Positions 45,481-64,000 of a stretch of DNA of 64,000 nt are shown one piece after another (within the stretch, counting starts at the first letter, position 1; each line of letters begins with the position of its first letter). This stretch comes from Oryzias latipes. Taxonomy: Eukaryota > Chordata > Actinopteri > Beloniformes > Adrianichthyidae. Both the position numbers and the translations under genes were made by a program. The notes beneath the pieces were generated by a model. That model was not told where the DNA came from. It did no database searches and was given only the letters and a program-made list of their open reading frames with translations. The DNA is taken from NCBI RefSeq assembly GCF_002234675.1, contig NC_019880.2:21600289-21664288 (forward strand), read 5' to 3'.

Positions 45481-48400
45481 ATGAAGAGGAGCCGGCACCT
45501 CAGCACCAGTGATGACTCAGACAATGGCAGTAAGTGCTGAGTCACCTTTAGACTTAATGTTTAGACGCCATCCAGATGCAGCGACTCTTCCTCTCACTCA
45601 CAAGAATATCCAAAGTTGACATTTAAATCAAGTTTGAAAGGTTTCTTGGAGTTAGACGATAGTCTGTTGTCACTTTTTTGTCCTGAAAATGTTTCTTTTT
45701 TTTAAATGCAAAGTGAGTTTGTAATTCGTGGTCAGGTTTCACATAGAGGAAAACCGAGGTCAACCGGTTAAGACCTTCTGTTTGTCAGAAGTAAATGATG
45801 GTGTTTGGACTGTCTTATCTTTATGGACGCAGTCAAACAAACAGAAACAACTGGTAGGGACTGATAGCAGCCTCCTCTGCTTCCATTTTCTGGGATTTTG
45901 CAGCAGAAAACCAAACCTTTCAGAGGTTTAAGAAACTCTCCTTCCCACTTTCTGGTCTGATTGTTTTTGTGAGTTGTTTGTCTGAGCAGCAGGACTAAAC
46001 TCTGCCATGTTTGTCCCTCAGGTAGCTCCACCTGCTGGTCTCATTCGTCGCAGCACCGGAGGGGCGGCGGGCAGAAACCCTCTGAGGTACGTCAGCATTT
46101 CTTGACGGCTGCGTTGTGTATTTGCAAGCCGTGGGCTGCCATTGTGTGATCTGTGAAGACTCTCCTTCATCCAGGATGGTTCCATGCCAAGAAAGAGGGT
46201 CATCTGGATGTGGTTTTTCACTCCAAAGCAGCTTTTTCTGCTTTGAATTTGTTAATAAGTAAAAACTGGAGCACATCAAGTGTCTTTGAGCAGACGGTGT
46301 AAGGAAAGGCTGACTATCTAAGTTCCAGAGCTTAGCATGTGTGGATGGAAACTTCTCTTATCTTCTGAACAGCGTGTGGACTTTGTTCCTGCAAGTCACA
46401 CAATCTATCACTGCCTTCCTATTGGTGGCTTTTTGCTGCTGTTGCAATTTTTTAAATCCTGTTTTTTACATTTCTGGCCTTCAGTTAAACATTTATATGG
46501 AACAACTAATAGTTGTTAGGTCATTTTTTATGATATTTGTCCAATTTTTCCAAAGTTTACAGTGAGAACGGGTGTTGTGTTTTAGCTAGTGGGGGCAGAC
46601 GGGCTGTAACTGAGCGCGTTCGCTTGTGCGGCAGGTTTTTAGGACGGACCTGATCACCGCCATGAAATTACACGACTCCCATCCGCTCAACCCAGAGGAC
46701 TACTTTGTGCTCGCCGACCCGTGGAGGCAGGAGTGGGAGAAGGGAGTCCAGGTTCCTGTCAGTCCGCAGTCCATCCCACAGCCCGTCACCAGGTACCACG
46801 CACCCCGTTGTCTCCACGAGTCCCCGTGTTTTCAGAAAACCCGCGTCAACTTTTAAAAACCCCTTCGTGGATGACGCGGTCTGGGCCTGAGTCGTGGGTT
46901 GGAAACATGTGCCGTGTTCTGCAGAGTGTTGGTGGAAAAAGAGAAGGAGCTCATGTTCATCAGGCCAAAGAAGCTGATCCGCACGTCTGGCACGGAGGCG
47001 CTGGGATACGTGGACATCCGCACGCTGGCAGACGGGGTGTGCCGCTACGACCTGAACGAGGAGGACGTGGCCTGGCTGCAGATCGTCAACGAGGAGTTTG
47101 CAGAGATGGGTGAGTTTGGCATGCGTTGATTCCAACTTGTGAACAGGAGACTTTAAGACCCGCGGCATTGAAAATTGTGTTTTTAACATGTTCTTTTCTC
47201 ATGATGGAGGACATTTATAAAGACATTTCAAGATTAAAACTCCATTTTTGAGTATTTCTGTATTCAAATGGTGATGGATCAGGAGCAGACGTTTGAAAAA
47301 GCTGAGGTTTGTTGACACAGCAGCTGCCATGGGCGGGGCCAAAGTCTCCCTGCTCCGCCCTAATTCCAAATCCTCCATTTGCACGCCAACAGATCCATGA
47401 ACGTCTGTGTTTTCCTGGTCTGAGCTGGAATCTGGATCTAAACTGTACTGCCGGATAGCTCTGAAATTGCTCGCTGTTTTTGTGCTATGCTAACATTAGC
47501 TTGGGGTTGTGAGGTGCTGGAAGCTAACAGGAGAGAGTGTAAACAAAGGCATGATGGGATATCAACATAGGGCTACTTCCATGCCAACAGTCAGCCCACA
47601 ACCCAGGCAGGAATTTCTAACGTCTGCAGAAAATCTGTCTGCTTTTTGCATTTTGCGATAAACGGCACAATCCTGATTAAAAAACCACTGGGACCAGTTT
47701 TACAATCAATAAAAATCTAGTTGGAGAGGGAGAACCAGAAAAACAGCTCAGCTGTGGATCACTGAAGCGACAGCAGCTTTACCCGTCTGTCCGTCACCAA
47801 AACACGTCAAAATGCGGTGAAGTTTCAGGGTCACGACCTTTGCTACCTTCATGAACGCTGCTTCTGGTCGGGAAAATTCAGCTCTTCAGTTCTGGAGCTC
47901 AAACATGTAAAGCAACCCAGGACTTGTGGTCTTTGCTGCAAGTGCTGTAGGTTTCGATGCTTACAGAGACCAGAGAGGTTCACTAAACATGCAAACGGAC
48001 ACAAATGACCCGGTTTCAGATGTTCAGCGCTGGGGTCCACAGCGACCCCTGGTCTCCAGTCAGATCTCCGGATCATTTGCTGACGCCGTTCTGCTGCCGT
48101 TCCAGGCCTGCCTCTGCTTGACGAGAACACCATGGAGCGGGCGATGGAGGAGTTTGAGCGCCGCTGCTACGATAACATGACGCACGCCATGGAGACGGAG
48201 GAGGGGCTGGGCATCGAGTACGACGAGGACGTGGTGTGCGACGTCTGCCAGTCGCCGGACGGCGAGGACAACAATGAGATGGTGTTCTGTGACAAGTGCA
48301 ACATCTGCGTTCACCAGGTCAGCGGATGGAGGGCGGAGCCTCCACACTCTGAATATTTAGTCTTTCTCTTTCCTAACATTGTGAAAAACTCTGACCTTTG

Positions 48401-51140
48401 ACCCACTAACATGAAACCCTCCCCTTCTCCTCAGGCCTGCTACGGCATCCAGAAGGTCCCCCAAGGCAGTTGGCTGTGCCGGATCTGTGCGCTCGGCATC
48501 CTCCCGAAATGCCAGCTGTGTCCCAAGAAGGGGGGGGCCATGAAGCCGACCCGGAGTGGAACCAAGTGGGTCCACGTCAGCTGTGCCTTGTGGATCCCAG
48601 AGGTGAGGGTCAGCCCCGCCCCCCCGTCATGGTGTGTTTACCTGCTGGTGCGTGACGCGTCCGTCCTGCCGTGCAGGTGAGCATCGGGAACCCAGAGAAG
48701 ATGGAGCCCATCACCAACGTGTCCCACATTCCCAGCAACAGATGGGCTCTGATCTGCTGCCTGTGCAAAGAGAAGGCCGGGGCCTGCATCCAGGTACCGC
48801 CCCCGCCGCCACTGCCGCTCACCTCCACAGCCCAGTTCAGCAGGACGTAGCAGACGGGATCACCCGTTATCAGATAATTGCTGTAACGGATCATCCTGTT
48901 TTCATTTGGAAAAACTAGGAAATGTGGTATAGATGTGATGTTTGGTGATGATTAAAAACAGGGTTTGGTTTGTGAACCGTTTAAAAACCCACTTCAGCTC
49001 TGATTTCAGCCCGACATCTGACTGTCGGTGTGTTTCTTCGTAGTGCTCAGCCAAAAACTGCCGGACTGCCTTCCACGTGACGTGTGGCCTTCAGGCCAAC
49101 CTGGAAATGAACACCATCCTCACTGAGGACGACGAGGTGAAGTTCAAGTCCTTCTGCCCCAAACACTCCGGACACCAAGGGGCGGAGCCGCGAGACCAGG
49201 AGTCGGAGGACGAGGAGGAGGAGGAGGAAGCCGCCGGCCATAAAAAAGGCAGGAAGGGTGGGGTGACACGGGGGGGAGACGCGTCTTCCTACCCTCTGCC
49301 GTCCTACGACCAGGAAGGCCTCAGCCAGCAGGAGAAAAGAGTCAGCCTCCGCAAGCTGAAGCTGCAGGAGATGGAGGAAGACTTCTACCGGTTTGTGGAG
49401 GTGGAGGAGGTGGCCGGCAGCCTGAAGCTCCCCCCAGAGGTTCTGGACTTCCTCTACCAGTACTGGAAGCTGAAACGCAAAGCCAACTTCAACCAGCCGC
49501 TCCTCACGCCCAAGAAGGATGAAGAGGAGAGCCTGGCGCGACGGGAGCAGGAGGTCCTGCTGCGCCGCCTCCAGCTCTTCACCCACCTGAGGCAGGACCT
49601 GGAGAGGGTAGGTTTCTGGGGGGCGAGGGGGAGAAGACGGTCAGGGGACGGGCCAGACAAAGCTCTGAAGTCGACTGAATAAAAACCCAGTGAGACACGG
49701 CGTGTTTGCAGCCTGTAGAGGGGGGGGTGATGGGAGGACTCTGCTCCCCCAGCATCTCCCTGTTCTGATGCTTCACTGCAGCTGCGGGCCGCCGGTGGAG
49801 CGGCTCAGTCTCTGTGACAAACGAACAGGAAGACGTCGTAAAGCTCCGGGTTCTGCTGTGTGAAGTCATGGTGATCTCTATAGAAGCTGCTGTTGCTTCC
49901 AGGTCCGGAACCTGACCTACATGGTGACCCGGAGGGAGAAGATCAAGCGCTCCCTGTGGAAAGTCCAGGAGCAGATCCTGCAGCAGCAGGTGGTCCTGCT
50001 GGACCAGGAGCTGCTGAACGGTGAGTCCTGCCTCCAGACGCGTCGCCCTCTAGTGGTCAACGTGTCGGTAACGGTCAAGACGGCCTCATGCTGATCCCCA
50101 ACGGTTTCGTTTCAGGCAATCCTTCGCCCAAAGACCTGGAGAGGGTCTTCTCTCTGGGCTGGTTGTCCTCTCAGTCCAGCTTGTCCCCGAGTCTCCCTGA
50201 GCTGCAAACCAAGTCACCGAAGCAGAGGAGAAAGACGAGCAGCGACCGGAAGAACCAGTCCGACTCCTCTCACACCCAAAGGAGAGAAAATCAGGCCAAA
50301 CCCGTGGAGATGAAGGACAGCAGCAGCTGTCAGCTGGGAGAAGTGGTTCCCGCTCAGGCAGGAGGCGGAGCTCCAGTCCAAAGCGCTGAAGTCAGCAGGG
50401 AGGGGTGGAGCTCCAAGCTCGGGAGGCCAGACGTCATCCAGGAAGCTGTAGTCCGGCTGCACAAGGTGGAAAGCAGGAAGGCTCTGAGGAGGGAGGCCCC
50501 GCCCCCTGAACAGGAGGAGCGGGGGAGGAAGAGGAGAAGCGAGGCCGCGGACGGCTTTGCTTGTCCGATGAAGAACAAGCTGGGGTCAAAACACCTGGAG
50601 AAAACCGTCTCCATCAGGCTGGTGGACATCAGGAACTCTGACTCAGACGAGTTCTTCATCGACGAGGGCGTGGCCAAAAGAGGCCCCGCCTTCTCAGATG
50701 TGACGCCAAACTCTAAGGTCAGCAGGGCCAGCGTGGTTTTAGACGCCGCCACTCTCCCGAAAGCCAACGTGTGGCTGAGAAGAACACCCATCGATGGCGC
50801 CCACGCCCCCCCGGGGGCCGCGGCCGGACACCTGAGGAGCTGGGGGAAGTTCCGGATCCCCAGGCGGGGCGAAAGGCCTCCGGCTGTGGCGTGGAAGGAG
50901 GCGGCGGAGCCACACAAGCCTCTACTGAGGCCGCTGACCAACACGCCAGAGCCCTCCTACCCCAGAACACGACTGCGCACGGGGGCGGAGCATGACGGGT
51001 ACCCGCCCGACCCCAAAGGAGGTCATGCGGAGCTGGAGCCCTGCCTGAAGCGCTGCCACTCCCACGAGCTGAGGGGCGACGCCTCTCTGGGGCGCCGCTA
51101 CGGCTCAGACATCATCCGCAGGGGCGTGCTGGCCTCATGA
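45481..51140 (+). CDS. jade1: JADE1 PHD-finger protein, HBO1 acetyltransferase scaffold, ten coding exons
   Basis: Nuclear scaffold subunit of the HBO1 (KAT7)-ING4/5-EAF6 histone acetyltransferase complex; it directs HBO1 toward histone H4. Exons: 45481-45529, 46022-46086, 46635-46792, 46925-47109, 48106-48317, 48435-48602, 48677-48793, 49044-49607, 49903-50020, 50116-51140. All are GT-AG and in frame; 886 residues. The start [17 protein letters not shown] matches the family N-terminus. Residues about 80-195 form the EPC-like region ending [17 protein letters not shown]4HC3 PHD finger starts at Cys197 ([11 protein letters not shown]), and a zinc knuckle plus extended PHD runs to about 361 (FCPKHSG). 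The basic block [15 protein letters not shown] lies about residue 507, and a long disordered Ser/Arg tail follows. The final [10 protein letters not shown] resembles the JADE1 rather than the JADE3 C-terminus. Synteny with pgrmc2 and larp1b supports JADE1. Confidence 0.95.
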
Positions 51141-51676
51141 TGAGGGGGGGGGGGTCCGCTACTCTTTGTACCGCTATTTTTCACTAGAGATGACAAAATG
51201 CTAGATTCAGACCAGAGCAGATATTTATTTTTTATCCGTAACATAAATGTCAAGCTGAGCTAGATTCTGTTTATGTCCGTTTTCCCAAAGAAAAGGAGTA
51301 GAAAGATGTCACGTTGCCATGGAAACGCTGGCTCATCACAGGGAAAAGCGGGTTGTTTTCCTGGGACCACAGGTTGCCATGATTAAGTGTTTGGGTCGTC
51401 CAGGTCTGGTCTCGGGCCAAACACAGGAAGTCCTTTTACGTCTCTTTTCGGGTGGTCAGAGTAGCGGCCAGTGTTTCCCCGGCAACAGCACTTACGTGTA
51501 AAGGAGCCGCGATGGTTTCCGCCATGTGCCTAACTTATTTGAAGCGTTTGCACTACGAGAGGACGGCACAGGCGAAGAGTTATTTTTTACACTGAAACAG
51601 GAACGGCGTTTTTCGAAACAGCGCCCGCCGCTGCACTGCTGTTATGCAAAAAAGGAGGTTGTCGTCCCGAAGACAC

Positions 51677-51682
51677 AATAAA
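51677..51682 (+). terminator. jade1: Poly(A) signal AATAAA of jade1
   Basis: Canonical hexamer about 540 bp after the jade1 stop codon, with GT-rich sequence (GGTGTTTGTGCGTCTGTCTG) directly downstream as expected for a cleavage site. Confidence 0.65.
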
Positions 51683-52299
51683 ACTCTGAAGGTGTTTGTG
51701 CGTCTGTCTGATCTTCACACAGCCGAGTCTGCAGACCGTTTCCATCCAAAAAATCCACGGATTTCTCTTCATCTTCACATTCTTTCTTAACATTCTGTTC
51801 CTGATCCATCAGTGATCAGGACCAAAAGCTCCTGCTGCCTTGTGAGTGTCTGTAGGTCAGGGGTCACCGACCTGCTGCTCCTCCGACCTCCACAGTGAAG
51901 AAAAAAATGCTAACGATTTGAATAAACAAAGATTTGTGTACATATTTATAAACTAAGGCGGTCTTATATTAGTGCAATTCTTTTTTTTGACTCCTGCTGA
52001 CACGAAACTAAGAGGCCTTGTGTGGCTCACCGCTCCTCCACAAAGCAGATAACTGAGCAAAATGATGGTAAAAGGTTTAATTGTTACTAGAAGCAGCTTT
52101 AAGGGTATCTCCTCATGTTCTGATGCACAATAGTGTCTTCTTTCTGTTTAGAGGCACAGCTATCTAAAAAATAAAGGCCTAAAGAACGAGTCAATCACAC
52201 TTCTGTGTAATCAAACTGTCCAATCAGGAAGCAGCACTGACTGACGGCCAGTTTCACGTTTTAGTGGAAGTGGAACAGACCATAATAGGCGATCAGCAA

Positions 52300-53600
52300 A
52301 ACTCTCCAGTACAGGAGTGGTTCTGGACATGGTGACCACGGTACCACGAGACGGCGTCGACGGCCCACACAGGTGGGGCAGCTCATCAGGACGGCACGTC
52401 AGTGCGTGCTGTGGCGAGAAGGTTTGCTGTCAAGGTAGTGTCCAGAGGATGGAGGCGCTGCCGGGAGAAAAGCCAGTACATCAGGAGATGTGGAGGAGGG
52501 CAACCAGCCGGCATCAGGACCACTACCACCTCCTTTCAGCGAGGAGAAACGGGAGGAGCACCGCCAGAGCCCGGCAAATTGACCTGCAGGCCCCAAACAT
52601 GCACGTGTCTGCTTAACCCTTATGCTATTCTAGGCACTTAAACATTGGGAGTTGGGTCATCTAGACCCACTAGACAGTGCTCTGAACCTTTTTTCTTCAA
52701 TGATTTGTGATCTTCACTGGTGTCCATGGATTACATGAATTCTTTCAACCTTTATCCACCTTTGTCATGGTAGGGAGAACACGTCAATGTAAGAGTGGGG
52801 TCATAGGATAGCACAAGGGTTAAAAGGTTAGAAACAGACTCCATGAGGGCGTATGAGGACCAGACGTCTACAGGTGGGAGGTGTCCTTACTGCCCGGCAC
52901 CGTGAAGACATTTGGCCTTTGCTAGAGAACACCAAGACCGGCAAATTCTCCACTGGCGCCCTGGGGTCTTCACAGATGAAAGCAGGTTCACACTGAACAT
53001 GTGTGACAGAGTCTGGAGACGGCGTGGAGGACGTTCTGCTGCCTCCAACATCGTCCAACATGACCAGTTTGGCAGTGTGTCAGTAACGGTTTGGGGCCAC
53101 AGAGCTCTCTGTGTGCTCTCCAGAGGTAGCCCAAGTGCCAGTAGGCACCAAGATGAGATCCTGGGACTCCTGTGAGACCAGATGCTGGTGTGATTGGTCC
53201 TCGGTTCCTCCTAATGCAAGACAACGCTGGACCACATGTGGCTGGAGTGTGTCAGCAGTTTCTGCTAGCTAGACAAAGGTATTGATGTCACAGACTGGCC
53301 CGTCTGGTCCCCAGACCTGAATCCAGCTGAGCACATCTGGGACATCATGTCTCAGTCCATCCAGCAACACTAGACTGTCCAGGAGTTGGTAGATGCTTTA
53401 CTCCATATGTGGGAGGAGATCCCCCAGAAGACCATCCGCTGCCACATCAGAAGCATACCAAGGCGTTGCTAGGAGGTCACAGGAGCATGTGGAGGCCACG
53501 CCCACAACTGCCTCATTGAATCCCAGCTGGATCAGCCTGTAGTGAGTTTCTCCAGTTTGATTTTGAGTGTGACTATGCATCCAGACCTCCATAGGCTAAT
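52300..53600 (+). pseudogene. Tc1/mariner-like transposase relic, interrupted by a MITE
   Basis: Plus-strand frames, broken by stops and frameshifts, contain the three parts of a Tc1-type DDE catalytic core. These are VFTDESRFTLN (about 52970-53005), LQDNAGPHVAG (about 53215-53245) and PDLNPAEHIWD (about 53310-53345), followed by a WEEIPQ..IR..IRS.PRR C-terminal helix. Upstream, an HTH-encoding portion is recognisable up to about 52612. A piggyBac-like MITE (52613-52823) splits the coding region. The terminal inverted repeats were not identified, so the boundaries are approximate. It is inactive. It lies between convergent jade1 and nsd2. Confidence 0.85.
52613..52823. mobile_element. piggyBac-like MITE, copy 2, nested in the Tc1-like relic
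   Basis: TTAA at 52613-52616 and 52820-52823 bound inverted ends CCCTTATGCTATTCTAG and the reverse complement of GGATAGCACAAGGG. The interior matches copy 1 at 32733-32928 over nearly its whole length, including GTTGGGTCATCTAGACCCAC and TCATGGTAGGGAGAACACGT. It carries a short internal insertion (TGATTTGTGATCT). Tc1-like coding similarity resumes immediately after it. Confidence 0.92.
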
Positions 53601-53915
53601 AGATTTAATGTCCATGAATAATTCTGGTGTGTTTGTGTTGTCAGCACATGTATATGTGAAGAATAAAGCAGAATATGGCGTTCCTTTCTCATGACAGGAC
53701 ACTGAGGCGCTGCTGTCAAAGGTGGAAGCGGTTATCTTTCTAATTGAAGTCTCCCAAACGTTTGGAAAAGAACGGCTTCTTAGCAACACAAACTTTGCGG
53801 CTCTTTGGGTTTTGAGCCGTCAGAAACCGGACCAAACGGGTCTCTTGGCGTGACGGGTTGCGGTAGAGGAGCATCAGACAGGAGGCGGAGCCAGTGAGGC
53901 TGAAGGTTCCTGCAC

Positions 53916-53921
53916 TTTATT
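53916..53921 (-). terminator. nsd2: Poly(A) signal of nsd2 (AATAAA on minus strand)
   Basis: TTTATT on the plus strand reads AATAAA on the minus strand, about 0.9 kb past the nsd2 stop codon at 54835. Another minus-strand AATAAA is near 54249-54254 and could give a shorter 3' UTR. Confidence 0.55.
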
Positions 53922-54628
53922 GCTCGGCTCATCGGAGGTGAGATCCTGCAGACAGAGTTTCAGGACGACACCTGAACCATATTTACAATATCACTATTAG
54001 CACTTATACATTATGTACATATTAGTCTCTGGTCTGCTAATGACAGTAGTTACAAGTGGATCTACACACTACAGTGCTCACAGAAACAACGGGCTGCACT
54101 ACATTCACTCAGCGTTGGGACGAGGACTCAGGTGAGACGTGCTGCAGGTGAGGACAGGTGGAGCAGCATCCACACGCCTGACGGATGTTTCACTTCCTGT
54201 TTTTAATGCTCTGCTGTTTCCTGAAGTCTGAACAGACTTTAACGACACTACTCATCCAACGGTGCAATTTTATTCAAAATAACCACAAAAAAAAAGCCTA
54301 CACATAAGAAACAGAGGAGCTGGTCAGCAGCAGTCAGACGCCGAAGAAAGGTCACGGTGTGACATCATCATCATCAGCTCCAACCTAACCCTAACCTACG
54401 TGGCTAAACGCTTACATGATCTAAGGCTAGCAGACAGCACAGCGGCCCTCTAAAGCCGAGCCGTACTGTGTGCGTGTTGCCTTCTGCAACACGTATGAAC
54501 TACACATAAAAAATGAGGAAAAACGATAATTTGGCAACCTCTCACTCCACCAGAAATTCTGGTTTTGGTATTTTATGTCCACAGATGACGTGATAAAACC
54601 ATGAACCATGATCTGAGGACGTTTGGGG

Positions 54629-54651
54629 AAGGGGGGGGGGGGGGGGGGGGG
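54629..54651. repeat. Poly(G) run of about 23 nt in the nsd2 3' UTR
   Basis: An uninterrupted G run, which is a C run in the nsd2 transcript, about 200 bp past the stop codon. It is likely length-polymorphic. Confidence 0.9.
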
Positions 54652-54834
54652 TGTCAGCAGGAACCAGCTGGATGTTCTCTAAAAAAGTAAAAATCAGAGC
54701 TGTGAGCCTCCAGCGGCTGCAGGTCCAGGTGTGTGCGCCTCTGCAGCTCGGCTGGAGCACCTGAAGACGTGGAGAAACCGTTTCCCTGATGAGGCGGGGG
54801 TCCGGAGAACAGTGCCGGGTCCGGAAGCGACCTT

Positions 54835-63508
<8,674 letters not shown>

Positions 63509-63529
63509 CCCTTCTGACCTCCGCAGGAG

Positions 63530-64000
63530 CTGAAAGAAAGACGAGCATCATTATTGTCAGCACAGAACTTTTCCAGCAGCATGTAAACAAACAGACTTCT
63601 ACCGGGAGAGAGAGCGGGATCTATTCCACCGGTTAACGTAAGCAAAGCCCGGGGACCACCGGAACCGCGCGTCTCCACGGGGATCAACGAACAACTCTCA
63701 TCCCGACATGGACCGTTCCCAGCGGGGCAGCGTCGCCCCGAACGAGGACGGGTTAGCCGCTAGCATGGTCGGCGTGTAGCTCGGCGGTGCGGACAGCCGC
63801 GAGAACCGCGGCATGCCCCGAATGCTGAGCGAGTGGGTTGGCCGCGGCGCAGCCGCACTGCACGCCAGGAAAGCCGCGGAAATGCCCCGTAAAAAAAAAG
63901 ATGCAGCCGTAACCGGAAAAACGGGATGCATCTATTTTCAGTTACGAGCGGAATGCAGAACGGTGCTGCCGAATGTGCCAAAAGAAAAGAAAAAAAAATG
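63530..64000 (-). promoter_or_regulatory. nsd2: CpG-rich upstream region, promoter and 5' UTR of nsd2
   Basis: The exon containing the nsd2 start codon begins at 63529, after a CTTTCTTTCAG acceptor, so an untranslated exon lies further upstream (to the right). CpG-rich sequence at about 63620-63900 is the likely promoter and first exon. The short minus-strand open frames here have no recognisable product. Confidence 0.5.

Noticed and set aside
51850-52060. Second hAT-like element (CAGGGGTCACCGACC)
   Set aside because: Only one end-like motif was seen; no inverted partner or target duplication was found.

Overview
This is vertebrate nuclear DNA, almost certainly from a teleost fish. Genes are split into many short GT-AG exons, CpG-rich promoters precede them, and the introns carry fish-type repeats: a tRNA-derived SINE, a Tc1-like relic, piggyBac-like and hAT-like MITEs, and several minisatellites. 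I find no CRISPR array, bacterial-style operon or classical RNA gene, and no clear sign of an undescribed system. I cannot name the species.

Layout. 1-1110 is a purine/polyC minisatellite. 1633-22148 (+) is a 19-exon La-related protein gene, best called larp1b. 25140-30134 (+) is pgrmc2 in three exons. 34041-39814 (+) is an acetylserotonin O-methyltransferase gene (asmt-like) in eight exons, with a 20-bp minisatellite just upstream and a 1.3-kb 22-bp minisatellite in its last intron. 39815-45480 is gene-free and holds a long inverted-repeat element and then the CpG-rich jade1 5' region. 45481-51140 (+) is jade1 in ten coding exons. 51141-53900 holds the jade1 3' UTR and a Tc1-like relic split by a piggyBac-like MITE. 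54835-63508 (-) is nsd2 in 21 coding exons, with its CpG-rich promoter at the window's right end.

The exon models were built by hand from splice signals. Every junction keeps reading frame, giving predicted proteins of 1071 (larp1b), 198 (pgrmc2), 348 (asmt), 886 (jade1) and 1283 (nsd2) residues. The order larp1b-pgrmc2-jade1 matches a known conserved block (human 4q28); asmt and nsd2 are additional members here. The genes are not a pathway. They are an mRNA-binding translation regulator, a membrane haem-binding protein, the last enzyme of melatonin synthesis, a histone acetyltransferase scaffold and a histone H3K36 methyltransferase. The most unusual content is in the non-coding DNA: nested transposons, a putative solo LTR with perfect target-site duplications, and minisatellites that create long spurious open frames.
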